A stretch of DNA of 64,000 nucleotides, taken from Hordeum vulgare subsp. vulgare (lineage: Eukaryota; Streptophyta; Magnoliopsida; Poales; Poaceae). Positions 11,500-22,104 of the stretch are shown in pieces. The notes under the pieces are model-generated. The model had not been told where the DNA came from. It was given only the letters and a program-made list of their open reading frames with translations, and made no database searches. Numbering within the stretch: position 1 is the stretch's first letter; each line of letters begins with the position of its first letter. The stretch spans positions 323,837,186 to 323,901,185 of the forward strand of contig NC_058520.1 of NCBI RefSeq assembly GCF_904849725.1, written 5' to 3'. The position numbers and the translations under genes were made by a program.

Positions 11500-11569
11500 T
11501 GTTGCAGCGGTGGAGACAGATCAAGGCAGCAGCTGCGAGGCGGAGGTGGAGAGCAAGCAAGGGAGAGTC

Positions 11570-11613
11570 AGGAGAAAGCGCTACTTCAACCCTAGCGTCG
11601 GCCAAATTTATAA
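11570..11613 (-). promoter_or_regulatory. putative promoter (TATA box) of the antisense gene
   Basis: The minus strand has TTATAAATTT at 11613-11604, about 105 bases before the ATG at 11499, so a start of transcription near 11578 would give a leader of about 80 bases. The leader reads like a plant gene 5' UTR (CTAGGGTT followed by a CT-rich stretch). This is inferred from sequence only. Confidence 0.5.
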
Positions 11614-12030
11614 CCGCCCGAGTGAGTCACTGACTGGTGGACCTGCGGGATCTCTTTCTATCCCGATAACAGAGGAGACACAATACGTGGTGATAAGGGC
11701 GGCGCGATAATCGAGGCGTCGCTGCCCCACTTTCCCTGGATGTTGCATCATCATCGTGCAACGCGCGCTAACCGAAATTTTGAATCCCATGAAATCCGGA
11801 CTTGACGAACTGATCCATCACATATCAAGATCTCGCTAACCACTCAGATTATCCCCGATGCGTAAATTCACTCGGACGTGCTTCACAACAGAATCAATCA
11901 GGGTGAATGACAAAGACTTCAGTCGACATGTAGTTCTATCAAGTTTGGAAGTACGTTCAAGATCAATATGCCTTGATAGAATCTGCATCGACCCCTTCCT
12001 CACTTGAACCCCGATCCATTCGAGGGCTAA
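11614..12030 (+). other. non-coding DNA between antisense gene and 3' LTR of the Tat element
   Basis: No coding frame, array or clear motif was recognised. The last bases before 12031 (TTCGAGGGCTAA) probably are a degraded polypurine tract of the retrotransposon. Confidence 0.5.
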
Positions 12031-12599
12031 TGATGTGGATATGTACCTAGGGTAGGGTCACAAGCCTGACCCAAATGTCCTACCTAAGGGTGCCTCATTA
12101 TTAACTTGAAGGTCACAAGGAAGATTCCGACTAGATAGCCATGGTGTCTAGTTCACTTGGTAAGCAATCACTCAGAATATTTTCCCCTTCACTCGACAAC
12201 CAACTTCCATTCAGAAGGAACCATTCGACGCAGAAGACCAGAAGCCACTCTAGGGAGGCCAACAGGCGAGCGTTCGGCTGGTCATCATGAATAGCATTAA
12301 TTACGCATGTTATCAGTAACGTACACCTTTACACACTATTGATCGAACCCTTAGATGTTGGGCCTTGATGAGGGGTAGCACACTCTATATAAGCCACCCC
12401 TCCCCTCTAGCACAAGGGTTCATACCCCCTGTAACACACATTCCACACTACAAGAGCTCCCGAGCACTAAGATGTAGGGCTATTACCTCTACGAGAGGGG
12501 CCTGAACTCATACATCTTGTGTACAAGCTTGTCGTAGCTAGAACTCTGCCCTCTCCTTTCGTACCCTACACCTCTACTGTCAGGTTCATTCCCATGACA
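12031..12599 (+). repeat. 3' LTR of the Tat gypsy element
   Basis: The segment starts TGATGTGGATATGTACC and ends CCCATGACA, giving TG...CA ends and a length of about 569 bp. It contains a good TATA box at 12386-12392 and a CT-rich downstream leader (CCACCCCTCCCC), the expected U3-R layout. The matching LTR is outside the window, so the ends rest on motif recognition. Confidence 0.75.
12386..12392 (+). promoter_or_regulatory. TATA box of the Tat 3' LTR
   Basis: TATATAA within CACTCTATATAAGCC, followed by a pyrimidine-rich leader. Confidence 0.7.
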
Positions 12600-13330
12600 C
12601 TACCCTCGCTTTGGTAAATCTGAATATGCATGATGCTGAGAGAAGAACGGTGAGGGCAGGGGGCAAGCCGCTAACCAATAAGCTTGAATATAAGGCAGTA
12701 TGGGAGCATTGGTCTAAGGACCTACTTGCTCGAGAGATCTGGTGAAACTACGCGCCCAATAAGTGACGCATCTTTGTTTGACTTTCCCACAAAGACCGCT
12801 TGTTCATTAACGAACGACGTTTCCATCAAGGAATTACAACGGAGGACACCTGCCCACTCTGTAATGAGTGTAAATTCATCAAGCACCTGCTATTCCACTG
12901 CCACCTTCTATCACCAGTTTGGGCTGAGCTCACTTGTTTATGTCAAGGCCCACCCCAAGGGTTGCTCCATGCCTGGGATGAAGAAGTGAACAACAAAACT
13001 CGCTCAACCGTGCTGATGGCCATCCTTTGGAATATATGGAAGAGGAGAAACGCAACGTTTTTTCACAATGAACACCAAGGCCTCCACATAATTACGTGCT
13101 ATGTTGATAATGACCTGCGGCTATGGTCCCACCGATGTAAAAATCCTTAAAATCACATCGTGCTTCGAGATTGGAGATCCACATTGTTTTACTCGCCCGA
13201 GAGATTGTAATCCTGTGTCTCTATGTAAATTTTCTCATACTCCTCTTCCCCCTTACCTCTTCTATTCTTGTAACACCTCCTTTGGTTGGATAATAAAGGT
13301 TCACGCATGCGTAAGCCCGCTGTTGACGCG
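12600..13330 (+). pseudogene. LINE 3'-end remnant with RT zinc-binding domain (zf-RVT)
   Basis: From 12800 to 13150 the plus strand encodes the C-terminal part of a plant LINE ORF2: CPLCNECKFIKHLLFHC matches the zinc-binding region that follows LINE reverse transcriptase (CPLC...HLLFHC), and ILWNIWKRRNATFF matches the usual following stretch. Upstream DNA to about 12600 looks like the preceding part in broken frames. Downstream, GGATAATAAAGGTTC near 13287 is a likely polyadenylation region. RT and endonuclease are absent, so the copy is 5'-truncated at, or replaced by, the neighbouring LTR. Confidence 0.7.
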
Positions 13331-13660
13331 TCAAAAAAGGGAATGACTTCGCCGATGCTCAAACACTCTGGCTCTAGGTATTTGGGTTTATCCTCGCACG
13401 TTTTCTCCCCCCTCTCTCTCTCTGTCAATGTCTTCGAGGTGGGTTGCTCCAAAATGACAAAAGCCGTATAATAACCCGGAGCAGCCACAAACTTATGGTC
13501 AAGGGGGTGGACTATTTATAGCCAACATAAAACTCGACATGGTATGATCAAAATGACCGAGGTTCAATGACCAACCAACGCATGTTCCAATGGTTAGATT
13601 TCAAACACACGCGCCAACTTTGCTTGGGGTACAAGAAAAGCCGACTCAACCAATATTCTT
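13331..13660 (-). other. unclassified segment with a minus-strand promoter-like sequence
   Basis: On the minus strand GGCTATAAATAG (13522-13511) is followed by a CCACCCCC leader and, further on, a run of GAGA repeats near 13430-13415. This looks like the promoter and leader of an LTR or a LINE 5' region. A 99-residue minus-strand frame (13488-13189) overlaps it but matches nothing I recognise. Confidence 0.35.
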
Positions 13661-15730
13661 TTAGGAAACACAAGTGAACTATGATTTCATTTTAAGAAGG
13701 AGCGGCGTCGGAATGCCAGTTGTACAAAAGTACTGCGAGTCACACGGACAAGGCAAGGGAAAACGGAAAAGAGAGAACAAAAAGGACTGCCAGGACAACT
13801 ACTCTCGTGACATCATGTGACTGCCCCCAGCCAAAGCCGAGACCGCCAACTCATCACTGATCTGGTCCAACACCTCCTCCATGGAATGTTCTTGGTCTTT
13901 GAATATTCGATCGTTGATGTTCCATTCCTTCCACATGAACCACATCACCAACAGCGCTATTGACCGTGCCTGTTCGGAATGCTCATCATCTAAGCTGGCC
14001 AACCCAATCGACAAGGAAACCAGTTGCTAGCCAGCTAGTGGGGCTAAGAGATGGGATGTCAAATTTCTCCGCTGCTATCGCCCAGAGTCATTTTGACCAT
14101 GGGCACTACTCGAAGAGGCGTGTATTGGTCACAAGATTGCATCGACATAGTGGACAGAAATAGGAATTGGGCCATTGTCGAGCCATGAGCTAGTCCACGG
14201 TAAGCAGGCGATTGATGGATAGTAGCCATGCGAAGAGCTTCACTTTGCCCTACGCACACACCTTCCATATCACGTCAACTATAGGCAAACATGGTGATAC
14301 CAAGAATTGGTGGCGACCAGCAGAAGCCATAGATAACTGCCCAGACTTCATCAGGCTGTAGGAGAACTTACCGCGAACATTAGAGAGTTGTCCTGATGCC
14401 GTGACTCTAGACCAGAGGTCAACGAACTCCGGGAGCAGGTCGGTCGTTACCCGGCCTTGTGCTCTCTTGATCCAACGCTCGTTCAAGAGGGCCTCATGTA
14501 CTGACCTGATTTTGCGCCGTGCAAGAAGGAAGATGTCGGGTGCAATATTGAGAGGGGCCTCACCTTGGAGCCAGCAGTCTAGCCAGAAGCACCCCGTCTT
14601 CCTATCGCATACCTGCATGGTAGTGTCAGCCGTGAAAAAAAGTCGCTCCGGCATGGAGCATGCAACTGGCAGTCCAATCCACGGCCGCTCCAACGTCGTG
14701 CGCTCGAGACAAAGCCACCACAGCCTAAGTGCCACCCCAAAGCGGTGCAGATCCATGATGCTGAGGTCACCAATCTCGCGCAACATATAGATCCTATCGC
14801 AAGAAACCTTGCAGCGGTCACCGTGGCAGAATTCCTGACCTTTCTAGAGTCATGCATGCCTAATCCTGTCGATCTGTCGGCTCACCCACCTCAGCATCTC
14901 ATGCACCGACATCCAGTACACCGTAAACACAGAGAGCACCGAGTTGAGCAGGACCAATCTTCCTGCGATACCAAGCAATTTGAACTTCTAACACGCCAAC
15001 CTTCCCAAGATTTTGTGAACAAGCGGTCGAGATCATTCTTGCGTAACTTGCGGAGAGAGAGAGAGCGGGAGACCAAATTTTTTGCATGGAAAGGTTGCAC
15101 ATGTGGCCCCACGGGTCCGACCACATCGTGTAAATAGAAACTGTCGCCATTGATGAACAAGACTGTACTCTTGGTGAAATTAACTCTAAGTCCCGTAGCA
15201 TCCCCGAATGCTCGGAGAATTGATTTTAGTGTTAGCACTTCTTGTGTGACCGAGTTGAGAAAGATGACGATGTCACCAGCATACAAGGAAGTACGATATG
15301 TCGTCACCTTTCCTTTGATCTTTGACAAGGCCCCCTCTTGTACATCTTTTGCAAGTAACTGATGCAGCGGCTCCATTGCTAGAATGAATAGGAACGGGGA
15401 TAACGGATCTCCCTGCCTGATACCACGACGTTGTCATGTCACCGGTCGAGCTATTCCATCAACGAGCACCCAAGAAGATGCCGAGAAGAGTAACAATGAG
15501 ATCCAATCGCACCAGTGTTGTCCGAACCCCCTTGCCCACACCATAGTGATATCCAACTTGACGAGGTGCATAGGCCGCTTTGTGTGGTGAAAGTGTGTGG
15601 CCATCCCCTGCACAAACAAGAAGTTATCCTGTATGCACCTGCCCTTTATGAAGGCAATTTGCACCGACGTGATTAGGCTATACTCAACCATGGAAAAGAT
15701 TTTTTTCTCATTATCTTCACTCGAAGACAT
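13661..15730 (-). pseudogene. 5'-truncated LINE (RT plus zf-RVT), minus strand
   Basis: The minus strand encodes a plant L1-clade ORF2 fragment. From 15670 it reads IAFIKGRCIQDNFLFVQG and VKLDITMVWARGFGQHWCDW, then after an in-frame TGA near 15427 come RQGDPLSP-type residues, MEPLHQLLAK and the catalytic region LYAGDIVIFL, where the normal YADD is YAGD (first catalytic Asp lost). The thumb and C-terminal part follow at 15050-14250 in several frames (LRKLRKNDLDRLFTK, FWLDCWLQGEAPL), and the end (13799-14014) has LVMWFMWKEWNINDRIF. The endonuclease and the start of RT are missing, the usual effect of incomplete LINE insertion. Confidence 0.8.
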
Positions 15731-16170
15731 AGGTATTTAGGCTGGGCATCACGTCAACTTCTGACTTTGGTCACTTTGACCCCACTTAATAGTACGATGG
15801 TTCATATGACTCAGGAAAGAAGAAAAACGAAACTACTGAAATACTAAGTCTTCGCATATCGTTATCTTCATGCATATATCTTCGCGTACCACCATTATCT
15901 TCAAATATTCAATATCTTCGGACATTTTTAGGAGTCATCTTCGAAGGTAAAAATAATCTCTACGGACTTCTATCTATGTTATCCTGTGAACTCTCACAAA
16001 CACATTAGTCCCTCGACCACATTTGTCTTCAATGCTTCAAAACCAACATGGGGTGGCACTAGCTGCACTTATAAACACACTATAAGTCATCGCCCGATTC
16101 AGAATCTCTATCTATTTAGGGTTTTAGCTTCTTTAGCCATCTAATATTCTTATAATTAGTTTCCAAGATA
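15731..16170. other. unclassified AT-rich flank left of the large copia nest
   Basis: No coding frame is visible. It contains repeated CTTCG/TCTTCA wording and the phrase GTCTTCAATGCTTCAAAACC, which resembles DNA near LTRs of SIRE-lineage copia elements, so it may be a remnant of another such element. It ends with ATAAG (16171-16175), the target duplicate of the Maximus-like insertion. Confidence 0.35.
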
Positions 16171-16175
16171 ATAAG

Positions 16176-16644
16176 TGAAATGATAGATATGGTTGACTAG
16201 AAGGGGGGTGAATAGGCAACTACCAATTTTAGCTTGTCTTAACAAATTAGCATTAGCAACAAAAGGTTCTCTATGTGAACAACTAGGTGAGCAACCTATA
16301 TGATGCAAACCACAAGGATAACAAGCACAGGCAACAAATACACCACAACAATAATAAGTACAAAGTAAAGGTAAGGGATAACCGCTAGTGGAACGGGTGG
16401 AGACGAGGATGTGTTAGCGAAGTTCCTTCCCTGTGACACGAAGTACGTCTCTGTTGGAGCGTTGTGGATGCACAATGCTCCCCAAGAAGCCACTAGGGCC
16501 ACCGTATTCTCCTCACGCCCTCACACAATGCGAGATGCCGTGATTCCACTATTGGTGCCCTTGAAGGCGGCGACCAGACCTTTACAAACAAGGTTGGGGC
16601 TATCTCCACACAAAGCTTGGAGGCTCCCAACAAGACCACGAAGC
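16176..16644 (-). repeat. Maximus-like 3' LTR, distal part (interrupted)
   Basis: This aligns base for base with 58591-59068, the other LTR, and stops at GAAGC (16640-16644), where the WIS/Angela-like element begins. It contains a run of only six G at 16203-16208 where the other LTR has eighteen. Confidence 0.9.
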
Positions 16645-17721
16645 TGTTGGAAATATGCCCCAAAGGCAATAATAAAATAGTTATTATTATATTTCCTGTT
16701 TAAAGATAATCGTTTATTATCCATGCTATAATTTTATTGAATGGAAACATAAATGCATGTGTGGGTATATAGACAAAACAATGTCCCTAGTGAGCCTCTA
16801 GTTGACTAGCCTGTTGGTCAAGGATGGTTAAGGTTTCTCAGCCATAGACAAGTGTTGTCACTTGATGACGGGATCACACCATTAGGAAAATGAAGTGATG
16901 GACAAGACCCAAACTATAAACGTAGCCTATGATCGTGTCATTTTGTTGCTATTGTTTTCATCATGTCAAGTATACATTACTATGACCATGAGATCATGTA
17001 ACTCACTGACACCAGAGGAATGCCTTGTGTGTATCAAATGTCGCAACGTTATAGGGTGACTATAAAGGTACTCTACAGGCATCTCCTAAGGTGTCCATTG
17101 AGTTAGCCTCGATCAAGACTGGGATTTGTCACTCCGTCTGACGGAGAGGTATCTCGGGGCCCACTCGGTAATACAACATCAAAAACAAGCCTTGCAAGCA
17201 ATGTGACTAAAGAGTTAGCCACGGATATTGTATTACGGAACGAGTAAAAAGACTTGCCGGTAACGAGATTGAAATAGGTATGGCAATACAGACGATCGAA
17301 TCTCGGGCAAGTAACATACCGAAGGATAAAGGGAATGATATACGGGATTGTGTGAATCCTTGACATATAGGTCCAACCGATAAGATCTTCGTAGAATAAG
17401 TAAAATCCAATATGGACGTCCAGGTCTCGCTATTGGATATTGACCGGAGAGTGTCTCGGTCATGTCTACATAGTTCTCAAACCCGTATGGTCTGCACACT
17501 TAATATTCGGTCACGTTTTCGGTATAGTTGAATTATTGATGTTGGTAACCGAATGTTGTTGGGAGTCGAGGATGAGATCCCGGACATCACGGTGTCTCCA
17601 GAATGGTCCGGAAACAAAGACTGATATATAGGATTGTTGTATTTGGCTTCTGACAGATTTCGGGCATTACCGGTATAGTACCGGGAGTGACGAATAGGTT
17701 CCGGGGTTTTACCGGGAGGGG
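16645..17721 (+). repeat. WIS/Angela-like 5' LTR, first part
   Basis: It matches 33830-34910 of the 3' LTR closely, and ends at AGGGG (17717-17721), the left target duplicate of the WHAM-like insertion. Confidence 0.92.
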
Positions 17722-19244
17722 TGGTACGTCCATTTTGCATCATGTTTTCATGTTTATATTTATCGTTTCTTTGGCTGTTATTTCACTTCACGGTACTATT
17801 CTTATGCCTTTTCTCTCTTATTTTGCAAGGTTTACATGAGTAGGGAGAATGCCGGCAACTGGAATTCTGGCCTGAAAGTGGAGCAAAGTTGAGATACCTA
17901 GTCTGCGCAACTACAAACACCGTAAAAATCAAAGAGGATTTTTTTCCTGATTTATCAAAAATACCAGGCTGAAGAAGCACCAGAGGGGTGCCAGGGGGTG
18001 GCCACAAGCCTGCACGACGCGGCCACCCCCCAGGCCGCGCCATGGGGGCTTGTGGGCACCCTGTTGGCCCACTTGCCCCCCTCTTTTGCTATATGAAGGG
18101 TTTCGTCCAGGAAAAAAATCAAGGAGGAGCTTTTTCGTGGATTCGCCGCCGCCACGAGGAGGAACTTGAGCAGAACCAATCTAGAGCTCCGGCAGGACGA
18201 TCCTGCCGGGGAAACTTCCCTCCCGGAGGGGGAAATCGTCGCCATCGTCATCACCAACACTCCTCTCATTGGAGGGAACTCGTCACCATCAACATCTTCA
18301 TACACACCATCTCATCTCCAAACCCTAGCTCATCACTTGTAACCAATCTCCGTCTCGCGACTCCGATTGGTACTTGTAAGGTTGCTAGTAGTGTTGATTA
18401 CTCTTTCTAGTTGATGCAAGTTGGATTGTTTGGTGGAAGAGTTTATGTTCAGATCCTTGATGCTACTCATTACTTCTATGGTAATGAATATGATTATGCT
18501 TTGTGAGTAGTTACTTTTGTTCCTGAGGACATGGGATAAGTCATGCTAATAGTAGTCATGTGAATTTGGTATTCGTTCGGTAATTTGATATGTTTTATGT
18601 TGTTTTTCCTCTAGTGGTGTTATGTGAACGTCGACTACATAACACTTCACCATTATTTGGGCCTAGAGGAAGGCATTGGGAAGTAGTAAGTGGATGATGG
18701 GTTGCTAGAGTGACAGAAGCTTAAACCCTAGTTTATGCGTTACTTCATAAGGGGCTGATTTGGATCCAGTAGTTTAATGCTATGGCTAGACTTTGTCTTA
18801 ATTCTTCTTTCATAGTTGCGGATGCTTGCAGAGGGGTTAATAATAAGTGGGATGCTTGTCCAAGTAAGGGCAGGACCCAAGCGCTGGTCCACCCACATAT
18901 CAAACTATCAAAGTAACAAACGCGAATCATATGAAGATGATGAAACTAGCATGACAGAAATTCCCGTGTGTCCTCGGGAGCGTTTTTCCTCCTATAAGAC
19001 TTTGTCCAGGCTTGTCCCTTGCTACAAAAGGGATTGGGCCACTTTGCTGCACCGTTGCTACTTTTGTTACTTGTAGCTTGCTACGAATCATCTCACCACA
19101 CAATCACTTGTTACCGACAATTTCAGTGCTTGCAGATATTTCCTTGCTGAAAACCACTTGTGAAATCCTTGTGCTCCTCATTGGGTTTGGCACTCTTACT
19201 TATAGAAATGACTACAATTGTTCCCCTATACTTGTGGGTCCTCA
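17722..19244 (+). repeat. WHAM-like 5' LTR
   Basis: It starts TGGTACGTCC (the 3' LTR has TGATACGTCC) and ends GTGGGTCCTCA. A GC-rich U3 block lies at 17985-18080 with GCTATATGAAGGG just after (TATA-like, about 18091), followed by a leader containing CCAAACCCTAGC. Confidence 0.92.
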
Positions 19245-19255
19245 AGACTCTTTTC

Positions 19256-19273
19256 TGGCACCGTTTCCGGGGA
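19256..19273 (+). other. primer-binding site of the WHAM-like element
   Basis: TGGCACCGTTTCCGGGGA, twelve bases after the LTR end, close to the tRNA-Asp-type site of Athila elements. Confidence 0.75.
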
Positions 19274-19470
19274 GTGAAGCGCCTTTGGTAAGTGGAACTT
19301 GGTAAGGAAACATTCATATAGTGTGCTGAAATTTGTTGTCACTTGTCACTCTGGATACTAATCCTTTGAGGGGCTTGTTCGAGGTATGTTCACCTCGAAC
19401 GGAAGCACAAAGAGTTTCTCGTCAACCTGCTGCACCTACTGAAAATATTTGTTTTTAATTTCCTTCGGGT

Positions 19471-20685
19471 ATGCTTGAGAAATTGCTGGCTAATCCTTTT
19501 ACAGGAGATGGAACATCACATCCAGACTTGCATCTGAACTATGTAGATGAAGTTTGTGGTTTATTTAAGCTTGCAGGTGTGCCCGAGGATGAGGTCAAGA
19601 AGAAGGTCTTTCCTTTATCTTTGAAGGATAAGGTGTTGACATGGTATAGGCTATGTGATGATACTGGATCATGGGACTACAATCGGTTGAAATTGGAATT
19701 TCATCAAAAGTTTTATCCTATGCATTTAGTACATCGTGATCGGAATTATATTTACAATTTTTGGTCTCGTGACAGAGAAAGAATCGCTCAAGCTTGGGGG
19801 AGGCTTAAACCAATTCTATATTCATGCCCCAATCATGAGCTCTCGAGAGAAATTATCATTTAGAACTTCTATGCTCGGCTTTCTCATGATGATCGCACCA
19901 TGCTTGACACTTCTTGTACCGATTCTTTTATGAAGAGAGATATTGACTTCAAATGGAATTTATTGGAGAGAATTAAATGCAACTCTGAAGATTGGGAGCT
20001 TGAAGAAGGTAAGGAGTCAGGTATGAATTTCACGTTTGATTGCGTTAAATCCTTTGTTGAGACAAATACTTTTTATAACTTTAGCGCTAAGTATGGACTT
20101 GACTCTGAGATAGTAGCTTGATTGTGAGAATCATTTGCTGCTCATATTGATCTTCCCAAAATGAAGTGGTTTAAATATCATCCTCCTTTAGAAGTCAATG
20201 TAGTTAAACCCACTCCAGTTGAAGAGAAAGTCATTGCTTATAACGATCCTGTTGTTCCCAGTGCTTACATTGAGAAACCACCTTTCCCTGTTAGGATAAA
20301 GGATCATTCTAAAGCTTCAACTGTGATACGTAGAGGCTATATTAGAACATCTACACCCCCTGAGCAAATTAGAGTTGAACCTAGCATTGCTATTATCAAA
20401 GATCTTCTGTCTGAAGAAGTTGGGGGACATAATATTCACTTCTGTGAAGATGCTGCTAGAATTGCTAAACCTCACGCTAGAGACAAACATAGGCCTGTTG
20501 TTGGCATGCCTGTTGTTTTTGTTAAGATAGGAGATCATTGTTATCATGGCTTATGTGACGTGGGTGCTAGTGTTAGTGCAATACCTCAATCCTGATACGA
20601 TGAAATCAAAGATGAGATTGCACCTGTTGAGATAGAACCTATTGATGTCACTATTCAGCTTGCCAATAGAGATACTATCTGCCGT
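19471..20685 (+). pseudogene. WHAM-like gag and aspartic protease with three in-frame stops
   Basis: One frame runs through the region, broken only by TAG 19861-19863, TGA 20119-20121 and TGA 20593-20595. The gag capsid-type domain is at 19471-19863 (VKKKVFPLSLKDKVLTWY, YNRLKLEFHQKFYP). The protease is at about 20500-20760 with CDVGASVSAIP, the catalytic loop of Athila-type enzymes, and later IIFGRPFLNT. The third stop lies directly after the active-site loop. The three nonsense codons would prevent a gag-pol product unless read through. Confidence 0.85.
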
Positions 20686-22104
20686 GTGGGAATTGTTAGG
20701 GATGTTCAAGTCTTGTGTGGTAAAACAAAGTATCCTGCTGATTTCCTCGTTCTTGCTACCGCACAAGATAGCTTTTGTCCCATCATATTTGGTAGACCTT
20801 TTCTCAATACTGTCAATGCTCATACTGATTGTGAGAAGCAAACTGTCACTGTTGGCTTTGAAGGTGTGTCACATGAGTTCAATTTCTCTAAGTTTGGTGG
20901 ACAACCTCATGAAAAGGAGTTGCCTAGTAGGGATGAAACTATTGCCTTAGCCTCTATTGTTGTGCCTCCTACTGATAACTTAGAGCAATACTTGCTTGAG
21001 CATGAAAATGATATGCATATGGATGAAAGGGATGAAATAGATAGAGTTGTCTTAGAACAATATCCTATCCTTAAGAATAACTTGCCTGTTGAACTACTTG
21101 GGGATCCACCCCCACCAAAGGGTGATCCTGTGTTCGAGCTTAAACAGTTGCCTGATACTCTTAAGTATGCCTATCTTGATGAAAAAGAGATATATCATGT
21201 TATAATTAGTGCTAGCCTCTCAGAGCATGAAGAAAAGAAGTTACTACAAACTCTGAGAAAGCACAGTGCTGCTATTGGATATACTCTTGATGATCTTAAG
21301 GGCATTAGTCCTACTCTATGCCAGCACAAGATTAAAACTGATCCTGATTTCAAACCAGTTGCTGATCATCAAAGGAGATTAAATCCTAAGATGAAAGAAG
21401 TAGTGAGAAAAGAAATACTAAAGCTCCTGGAGGCAGGTATCATCTATCCCGTTGCTCATAGCGATTGGGTGAGTTCGGTGCATTGTGTCCCTAAGAAGGG
21501 AGGCATTACCGTTGTCCCTAATGATAAGGATGAATTGATCCCACACAGGATTATTACTGGCTATAGGATGGTGATCGATTTTAGGAAGTTGAATAAGGCC
21601 ACTAGGAAAGATCATTACCCTCTGCCTTTTATCGACCAAATGCTAGAAAGGTTGTCTAAACACACACACTTCTGCTTTCTAGACGGTTATTCTGGTTTCT
21701 CCCAAATACCAGTTGCACAATCTGATCAGGAGAAAACCACTTTCACCTGCCCTTTCGATACCTTTGCTTATAGACGTATGCCTTTTGGCTTGTGTAATGC
21801 ACCTGCCACCTTTCAAAGATGTATGATGGCTATATTCTCTGACTTTTGTGAAAAGATTGTCGAGGTTTTCATGGATGACTTCTCCGTTTACGGGTCTTCC
21901 TTTGATGATTGCCTCAGCAACCTTGATCGAGTCTTGCAGAGATGTAAAGACACCAATCTTGTCTTGAATTGGGAGAAGTGCCACTTTATGGTTAATGAAG
22001 GCATCGTCTTAGGACATAAATTTCTGAAAGAGGTATTGAAGTTGATAAGGCTAAGGTTGATGCAATCCAGAAAATGCCATACCCCACAGATATCAAAGGT
22101 ATAA
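20686..22104 (+). pseudogene. WHAM-like reverse transcriptase, ending in a frameshift
   Basis: This 472-residue ORF is in the same frame as gag-protease. It includes the protease tail, a linker, then RT: LLEAGIIYPVAHSDWVSSVH, RMVIDFRKLNKATRKDHYPL, FLDGYSGFSQIPV, RMPFGLCNAPATFQRCM and the catalytic box FMDDFSVYG (Athila-type F/Y-MDD). After GIVLGHK near 22020 the frame is lost, consistent with loss of one A in a short A run, and the tail to 22104 is nonsense. The correct frame continues in the next ORF. Confidence 0.9.

Larger units (their letters stand above)
3406..12599 (+). mobile_element. Tat-lineage gypsy retrotransposon (possibly Fatima family), 5' part outside window
   Basis: The plus-strand pol starts in mid-gene at 3408 because the Sabrina-like element interrupts it; gag, protease and the 5' LTR would lie beyond the window start. 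Order: RT, RNase H, archaeal-type RNase H, integrase (to 6567), a 143-bp hairpin array (6653-7797), an antisense multi-exon gene (11499-7999), non-coding DNA, then the 3' LTR (12031-12599). A second RNase H plus a long segment with an antisense ORF between pol and the 3' LTR is a known hallmark of the Tat lineage. The recurring ACTCGG-rich wording suggests the Triticeae Fatima family, which I cannot verify. Confidence 0.8.

Noticed and set aside
17955..18410. ORFs of 116 and 140 residues in the WHAM-like 5' LTR, also seen in its 3' LTR
   Set aside because: Present in both LTRs because the LTRs are copies; the frames cover the U3-R region and have low-complexity composition.
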